Of a stretch of DNA of 27,008 bases, positions 22,542 through 27,008 are shown piece after piece. Each line of letters begins with the position of its first letter. Positions within the stretch are counted from its first letter, which is position 1. The translations under genes were made by a program, and so were the position numbers. The notes beneath the pieces are model-generated. The model saw only the letters and a program-made list of their open reading frames with translations. It was not told the DNA's origin and did no database searches. Source of the DNA: a virus; IMG/VR virus record IMGVR_UViG_3300003691_000040, positions 1 to 27,008 of that record, one strand, 5' to 3'.

Positions 22542-23552
22542 TTATAATTTGATAACCATTAGACGTGTTTGAGCTTCAAAATCAAAGTAAATTGCATTAG
22601 AAATGTATTGTAGAGTGGTTAATTTCCCTAATTTAACAATTGCTTCGCTTGTATCTTTAACGTCAACATTGTAATCGGGTAATGCTACCCCCCAACCTAA
22701 CTCAATTCCTTGTTCTGCTAACTTATAATTGTCTCCATTATAATCAGGGACAATGATTTTAGTTCGTGGAGACTGTGATAATATTTTAATTTGTTCTGGT
22801 GATAATCTATTCTCTTGAACAGATACACCATTTAATTGATATGCATCGAAAAATCCTTCAGTTACAAATAATGGTTTGTGTATATTTTTATACAATTCAT
22901 CCATACCATATATAATGTTAGTTTTGCTGATATTTGCATTAATGTACTTATTTTTCGCGGTTTTTATTAAACTCCTAGCTTGGTAGTATATCATATTACT
23001 ATTGTGCATGAATGGGATAATTACCCTATTTAATAATGACCTAGCAATTGACGTATGTTGTATACCCATGTTAGTTACACCAGATGATATATAGAATTGA
23101 TAATCCTTGTAATTCACATTTCTGGATTCCAAGTATTTAATTGCACGTTGTGCAATAATATTCCCAGATTTTTTTACTGGAATGAAATAATCAGGCACTT
23201 TTAAATACTTAAGTTTAGTTTTAGTTCTTTCAACTTTAGTAGATTTGTAGTTATGCTTTAACTGGTATTCATTTATGATTTTTTTAAGACGTGGAATATC
23301 AACATCGAATGATTTGAATATTTCCCACATGTCTGCGGAGAATGGTTGTTCTCTCGTATGATTGAAACTTCCGTCACAGTTTAAATTGAAACAATGGTAT
23401 AATATATTGTCTCCACCAAAATGCCATCCACCACGTGGACCTTTAGTTCTACCACCGTCTCCACACATTTCACAATATACTGAATGCCATCCATCATGGG
23501 AGACTTTTCGTATATCTAGTGCTTCGCGTATTACATCTTCTGCATATTCCAT
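22542..23552 (-). CDS. 61: DNA primase, gp61-like (DnaG/TOPRIM)
   Basis: Primase that lays down RNA primers for lagging-strand synthesis with the gp41 helicase (not in this window). The N-terminal zinc site is Cys27/Cys30 (YCEMCGDG) with Cys54/Cys59 (YHCFNLNC). The TOPRIM core shows LFVTEGFFDAYQL (228-240, catalytic Glu232) and IIVPDYNGDNY (267-276, Asp270 and Asp274). Length 336 aa against 342 for T4 gp61. It lies about 40 bases downstream of the ClpP-like gene on the same strand. Confidence 0.88.
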   Translation of the reverse strand: MEYAEDVIREALDIRKVSHDGWHSVYCEMCGDGGRTKGPRGGWHFGGDNILYHCFNLNCDGSFNHTREQPFSADMWEIFKSFDVDIPRLKKIINEYQLKHNYKSTKVERTKTKLKYLKVPDYFIPVKKSGNIIAQRAIKYLESRNVNYKDYQFYISSGVTNMGIQHTSIARSLLNRVIIPFMHNSNMIYYQARSLIKTAKNKYINANISKTNIIYGMDELYKNIHKPLFVTEGFFDAYQLNGVSVQENRLSPEQIKILSQSPRTKIIVPDYNGDNYKLAEQGIELGWGVALPDYNVDVKDTSEAIVKLGKLTTLQYISNAIYFDFEAQTRLMVIKL

Positions 23553-23595
23553 CTCAATATTTTAACATATTTGATGGAATATGCAATGTCAATAC

Positions 23596-24336
23596 TTATT
23601 TTTTCACTAATTCTTCCACTTCTTCTGGACATTCGTCTACAGATTTAGTGAATTCTGCGATTTTTTCTTGTAATTCTATGCGATACTCTTCAACGTTTTC
23701 TAATGTCTCTTGGATATTTTCTTGGTGTAATTGATTAACTTTCAATTCACGTGTAGCAATTAAAGCTTCAAGACGAAGACGCACGTCAGATGATGTCATC
23801 CACATATCCTTTCCACCGATAACTCGTGTAATTTCTTCTTCTGTTAAGAATCCATTATATATATCGTTGAATAGCTCTAAAAAGTATATCTTATTGAACT
23901 GGATATTGTCTTCAAGGTCATTACCCTTGCCAATTAATCCCTGACTATAATAATGCACCATAAAGATGCAGTTATCATGTATAGAGAACTGGTGACCACT
24001 TAGGAATATCATAGTCGCGGCTGAACAAGCTTCACCTTCCAGTGAAGTAATTATAGTAGCTTTACAATCGCGCATTGCCGAAATAATTTGGATAGTAGTG
24101 GAAATTGACCCACCTGTGTTATTTACGTACATAAAAATAGTATCATGCTCTTCAGCAGTTTTCATAACATTGAGCATATCGATAAATGCGGCGGTTGAAT
24201 CAATGTTATCCGTTAAATAAAAGTGGTGATGGTTCATCGGTATTGTCTGTTTAAAATACCTAATTGATGGATTCATCATTTCTTGGTGAATTAATGGCAT
24301 TGCATCCATGTCAGTCATCGAGGTTTTATCGGTCAT
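23596..24336 (-). CDS. ClpP-like serine protease
   Basis: The 246-aa protein has the ClpP fold motifs. NNTGGSISTTIQIISAM (72-88) corresponds to INSPGGSVxxGxAIYDTM. GEACSAATMIFLSG (101-114) holds nucleophile Ser105, FMVHYY (125-130) holds His128, and GKDMWMTSSDV (175-185) holds Asp177, matching the ClpP Asp position. All three catalytic residues are present. The last ~45 residues form a Glu-rich helix, longer than in bacterial ClpP. No Clp ATPase is seen nearby. It may be a prohead or virion-maturation protease, or act with a host ATPase; the T4 prohead protease gp21 is unrelated in sequence. AGGGAA precedes the ATG. Confidence 0.8.
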   Translation of the reverse strand: MTDKTSMTDMDAMPLIHQEMMNPSIRYFKQTIPMNHHHFYLTDNIDSTAAFIDMLNVMKTAEEHDTIFMYVNNTGGSISTTIQIISAMRDCKATIITSLEGEACSAATMIFLSGHQFSIHDNCIFMVHYYSQGLIGKGNDLEDNIQFNKIYFLELFNDIYNGFLTEEEITRVIGGKDMWMTSSDVRLRLEALIATRELKVNQLHQENIQETLENVEEYRIELQEKIAEFTKSVDECPEEVEELVKK

Positions 24337-24346
24337 TTATAATTCC

Positions 24347-24466
24347 CTATTTCTTTGCGGTTACTTTCGATTTAATAAATTCATATGCTGTCTCAACATA
24401 TGACCAAAGGTCGTACTTATTTTGTAAATAGAGTCCTGTTAAAGACCCAACTAAAAACCAAAACAT
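24347..24466 (-). CDS. Small single-pass membrane protein, 39 aa
   Basis: The ATG has a strong ribosome binding site (AGGAGAAATAT). The protein begins with a hydrophobic segment (MFWFLVGSLTGLYLQNKYD), then a polar, lysine-rich end (IKSKVTAKK). Likely one inner-membrane pass. It follows the late promoter at 24501 and is followed 10 bases later by the ClpP-like gene. Similar tiny membrane proteins are frequent in T4-like phages, mostly without known role. Confidence 0.7.
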   Translation of the reverse strand: MFWFLVGSLTGLYLQNKYDLWSYVETAYEFIKSKVTAKK

Positions 24467-24500
24467 ATATTTCTCCTAGTTAATTGATATATCTAACTTT

Positions 24501-24508
24501 TATTTATA
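24501..24508 (-). promoter_or_regulatory. T4-type late promoter for the membrane ORF and ClpP-like gene
   Basis: TATTTATA on the plus strand is TATAAATA on the minus strand. Transcription would start near 24495, giving a 29-base leader that includes the AGGAG of the 39-aa gene. Promoter, ribosome site and start codon are well arranged. Confidence 0.75.
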
Positions 24509-24536
24509 CATGTGGTAAAAAAATTGTCACATATTT

Positions 24537-26429
24537 TTATAAGTTATATTCATCTTTAAAAGTTTCAGGCAATACAACGTCTATATCTAAACTTTTTGCT
24601 TTTTTCACTTTCGAGGACGAACTATTTATGTCATTAGTTAATAAGTGTGTTGTTTTTTTCGATACCGCAGAAGTAACCCTTCCACCCATTGTTTCTATCT
24701 GTTCTTTAAGTGCATTATCTCTAAACCCTGTCATAACTACCACCACGTCTGACATCTCTTCGGTTGTCTCTACTTCAACAAACTCAATTGTATCACTCGT
24801 GTCGTCGATGAAATTTAAAACTAGGTGTAAATTATTAACAACCTTATCCGCAGTTTTTGTATCAAATCCATTTAAACCTTCAATGTTTTTTACTGTAGCA
24901 GTTTTTAAATCTTCAAATGATATTTGTTTAAGTAACTGTGTTGCTTTTCTAACGCCAAATCCAAATCCGATGTATGGTAATGAACCCATCAATAGTTCAG
25001 GAGTCATGTTTATTAGTCGTCTATTTAGATTATCACATATTTTTCCACCGTTAGTTCCGAGCACAGACTCCCATTCCATAGAGATTAAATCAAATATGAA
25101 CATTAAATTGTCGTCAAAAGAATTATCCCATAAATTATAATGGTCAAATATCTTGGTCAATGATGCTTCTTTAAGTAAATCAACCTTAATTGAGTTGAAA
25201 AAATCTAAACATTGTTTGAATTGTACTGTATTATTGTCTGAATCAACAACCATTTCAATATTACTTTCATTCCAAGCAAATTCTATATCTGGTAGTTTCG
25301 GAGACGTACCCTTAATTACTTCAAGAATGTACGGTATAACTGAACCAGATTTCGTAATTTTAATTGTAGTTCCAACACCAATGTTGTTTGATACAATGTA
25401 ATTTCCATTAAATCCTGTGGCAAATCGTACTGTTGTACCAAATAATTCAACTGGTTCAATTTCAACACGTGGTTTCAAATAACCAGATTTAGAAATTTCC
25501 CATAAAACGTTGACTACTGTTGCAGTAACAATAGATGATTCTTCGAGTACTTTTAATTTGACAGAGTGAAATGGATTTAAACTTGATGAAGTACTCGTAT
25601 TAGTACTAGTATCAATGTTACTTGTTAACACCATTCCATCTAATTCATATTCAGATGCGTCTTTAAAATCTAACACTAATTGTTCAAGGGTTTCGAAATT
25701 AGCCATGTTACCCAGAATTACTTGATAATATACATCGATAAATCCCCATTCCTTAAGTTGGTAAATTGTGTCAGCTTTCGTTGATGCTATTCTACTTCCA
25801 TCCATTTTAGTTGCACCATCGTTATCCATTTCTACTATTTGGTATGCAACTACATCAATATCTTTTAAAATACTGGCATCAGTTGTTGAGCGATTCATCG
25901 AACCTGCAACTAAATTACGAGGATGTTTGTATTGTTTACCGTATTTTGCTTTAAATGCACTATTTTTCATTATGACTTCTGCTCGAACATATAAACTGCC
26001 GATAAAGTCAATGAATTTAGGGACATTAACATGATTCATATGTCTTGTGATGTCAGCACCTTGAATGCCATCACCACGGCTGAATGCTTGTTGTAAACGA
26101 CCGTGGTTGTAATGAAGTAAGCAACTTATGCCATCTAATTTATGTGATGCAATTAAATCCACACCCTCGTATCCATTACGTTTAAGCCAATTTTCTAAAT
26201 CATTTATATTGTAAACTTGGTCTAAACTTCCCATCTGGTGTGGTAATTTGATTTTACCACCTCTAACCTCAGACCCTACTGTTTCAAAGTATGGGTGTGT
26301 TGGATGTTCTGTTGATAGTTTATTGAATAAAATATCATAAACATCGTCTGGGACAATTGGATTACCTTCTGAATATGCTTTATCATATGCTAAAAGTGTA
26401 TTGAAATGCTCTGCCGTATCTACTATCAT
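24537..26429 (-). CDS. ligA: NAD-dependent DNA ligase (LigA-type), zinc finger lost
   Basis: Joins nicks using NAD+. Domain Ia is present (YDKAYSEGNPIVPDDVYDILF, 15-35), which defines NAD specificity. The adenylation domain has KLDG with nucleophile Lys97, then SRGDGIQG (117-124), and an OB domain follows. Helix-hairpin-helix segments (LPYIGFGFGVRKATQLL; NIEGLNGFDTKTADKVV) and a C-terminal BRCT domain (about 555-630; VVVVMTGFRDNALKEQIETMGG) complete the LigA layout. The four-cysteine zinc finger expected between OB and HhH domains is not visible; the region reads FAWNESNIEMVVDSDNN without CPxC. T4 instead uses an ATP-dependent ligase (gp30). Length 630 aa is near bacterial LigA (about 670). 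Confidence 0.9.
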   Translation of the reverse strand: MIVDTAEHFNTLLAYDKAYSEGNPIVPDDVYDILFNKLSTEHPTHPYFETVGSEVRGGKIKLPHQMGSLDQVYNINDLENWLKRNGYEGVDLIASHKLDGISCLLHYNHGRLQQAFSRGDGIQGADITRHMNHVNVPKFIDFIGSLYVRAEVIMKNSAFKAKYGKQYKHPRNLVAGSMNRSTTDASILKDIDVVAYQIVEMDNDGATKMDGSRIASTKADTIYQLKEWGFIDVYYQVILGNMANFETLEQLVLDFKDASEYELDGMVLTSNIDTSTNTSTSSSLNPFHSVKLKVLEESSIVTATVVNVLWEISKSGYLKPRVEIEPVELFGTTVRFATGFNGNYIVSNNIGVGTTIKITKSGSVIPYILEVIKGTSPKLPDIEFAWNESNIEMVVDSDNNTVQFKQCLDFFNSIKVDLLKEASLTKIFDHYNLWDNSFDDNLMFIFDLISMEWESVLGTNGGKICDNLNRRLINMTPELLMGSLPYIGFGFGVRKATQLLKQISFEDLKTATVKNIEGLNGFDTKTADKVVNNLHLVLNFIDDTSDTIEFVEVETTEEMSDVVVVMTGFRDNALKEQIETMGGRVTSAVSKKTTHLLTNDINSSSSKVKKAKSLDIDVVLPETFKDEYNL

Positions 26430-26491
26430 ATTTTTCTACCGTAATAATTAAAAAATTAATTATACTACGTAAATTATAATAAGTAAATATA

Positions 26492-26971
26492 TTATTTGTC
26501 ATTAGACCAATCTAAATCAAGATTCGTACTGTATTCTTCAACTAATTCAATTTTCTTCAGAGATTTTGGGATATCTTTTTTAAAATCGAAAAATTCCATA
26601 TCATATGACAATGTTATATGACATTTATATGTGTCAAAATCACTAGTTGCGCCGTGCATTTTCACAATCTCGGCATTACGTTTGATTAAATCAGGACAAT
26701 CAACTTCAATTACCAAACAATTCTCTTCAGGACCAAACGCAGCAAACTTAGTTGGTGTCGCTATGATGGGTTTATCATACGCACCTCTTGGTGAAAAATA
26801 TGGCAAATACTTTTTCGAATAAACCAAAGTAATATGATACTCTTTCGGGTCTAACATATTTGGCACTTTTAATCGTTTAGCCATAGCAGCTAATTGTTTT
26901 CTAGATTTATCTGATAACTTTACAGCCACATATGTACCATCTGGTGTCTTTTTAATTTCACATAGTTTCAT
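26492..26971 (-). CDS. acb1: Anti-CBASS protein Acb1-like 2H phosphoesterase
   Basis: The 159-aa protein has the two H-x-T motifs of the 2H phosphoesterase fold: EYHITLVYSKK (HIT 46-48) and YKCHITLSYD (HIT 118-120). Between them, ATPTKFAAFGPEENCLVIEV and GATSDFDTYK resemble T4 gp57B. That protein, renamed Acb1, degrades the cyclic oligonucleotides that activate host CBASS immunity. Motif spacing and the surrounding GAT-x-DFD-x-Y pattern favour Acb1 over generic LigT or RNA ligase-type 2H proteins. It sits upstream of ligA on the same strand. Family is well supported; anti-CBASS activity for this phage is inference. Confidence 0.82.
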   Translation of the reverse strand: MKLCEIKKTPDGTYVAVKLSDKSRKQLAAMAKRLKVPNMLDPKEYHITLVYSKKYLPYFSPRGAYDKPIIATPTKFAAFGPEENCLVIEVDCPDLIKRNAEIVKMHGATSDFDTYKCHITLSYDMEFFDFKKDIPKSLKKIELVEEYSTNLDLDWSNDK

Positions 26972-27008
26972 TTTTTTTCTCTTGGGTTTTAACTTTCTCT
27001 GGGTCAGT
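26958..27008 (-). CDS. Possible 3' end of an upstream gene
   Basis: One frame is open from the right edge (TDPEKVKTQEKKNETM) and stops with TGA inside the first codons of the Acb1-like gene, a 14-base overlap typical for this genome. Only 16 Lys/Glu-rich residues are visible, so this may be a real C-terminus or chance. Confidence 0.3.
   Translation of the reverse strand, partial: TDPEKVKTQEKKNETM

Noticed and set aside
24510-24532. Short inverted repeat ATGTG...CACAT after the ligase stop as terminator
   Set aside because: Only 5 bp, and the T-run lies in the loop rather than after the stem.
24484-25140. Plus-strand frame of over 200 codons opposite the ligase
   Set aside because: Antisense to a clearly conserved ligase coding region; Ser/Thr/Val-rich shadow translation.
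1-27008. tRNA genes
   Set aside because: No cloverleaf-like segment with TTC-type arm was noticed between genes; gaps are too short or AT-rich. A tRNA search program would settle this.

Overview
The window comes from a T4-superfamily (straboviral/marine T4-like) myovirus genome. It is AT-rich, uses the standard code, is densely packed with short or overlapping gene junctions, and carries T4-type replication, recombination and packaging genes (gp17, gp32, UvsX, UvsY-like, UvsW, gp44, gp62, gp61-like primase, gp31-like co-chaperonin) with T4-type late promoters (TATAAATA). Many genes have the reduced, divergent look of marine T4-like phages. They also include functions T4 lacks or fills differently: an NAD-dependent ligase, a ClpP-like protease, and C-family polymerase pieces. 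A marine alphaproteobacterial or other AT-rich host is a guess from composition and gene content only.

Layout. Plus strand, 1-3.8 kb: a homing endonuclease cut by the left edge, a 39-aa ORF, an ATPase-only terminase paralogue, terminase gp17, and a protein with a SWIM-like zinc motif. 3.8-5.0 kb: a regulated gp32 gene with two promoter candidates, a decamer repeat leader and a strong terminator. 5.0-8.7 kb: the uvsX / unknown / uvsY-like / uvsW recombination block. 8.7-11.97 kb: two unknown genes, the N-terminal half of a C-family (DnaE-like) polymerase core, a charged protein, a GroES/gp31-like protein and a membrane coiled-coil protein. 11.97-14.4 kb: gp44, a zinc-ribbon-like protein, gp62 and a zinc-finger protein. 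14.4-19.2 kb: a late promoter followed by three paralogous tail-fibre-like structural proteins, a 57-aa ORF and a probable fibre-assembly protein. 19.2-20.0 kb: the C-terminal half of the C-family polymerase core and a winged-helix-like protein.

Minus strand, 20.0-27.0 kb, read from the right edge: a possible gene end, an Acb1-type anti-CBASS phosphoesterase, NAD-dependent DNA ligase, a late promoter, a 39-aa membrane ORF, a ClpP-like protease, gp61-like primase, two small ORFs, another late promoter, a large virion protein, and a conserved unknown gene. That last gene converges on and overlaps the winged-helix gene.

How the parts fit. Most of the window makes or repairs DNA (gp32, UvsX/Y/W, clamp loader, primase, ligase), packages it (gp17 and its paralogue), or builds host-contact structures (fibre paralogues). 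Acb1 would counter the host CBASS defence. The two most unusual observations are a minimal DnaE-like polymerase core split into two genes about 8.9 kb apart, cut just before the catalytic DxD motif, and a terminase paralogue with an intact Walker A but no nuclease domain and a substituted Walker B glutamate. No tRNA, CRISPR array or insertion sequence was seen.
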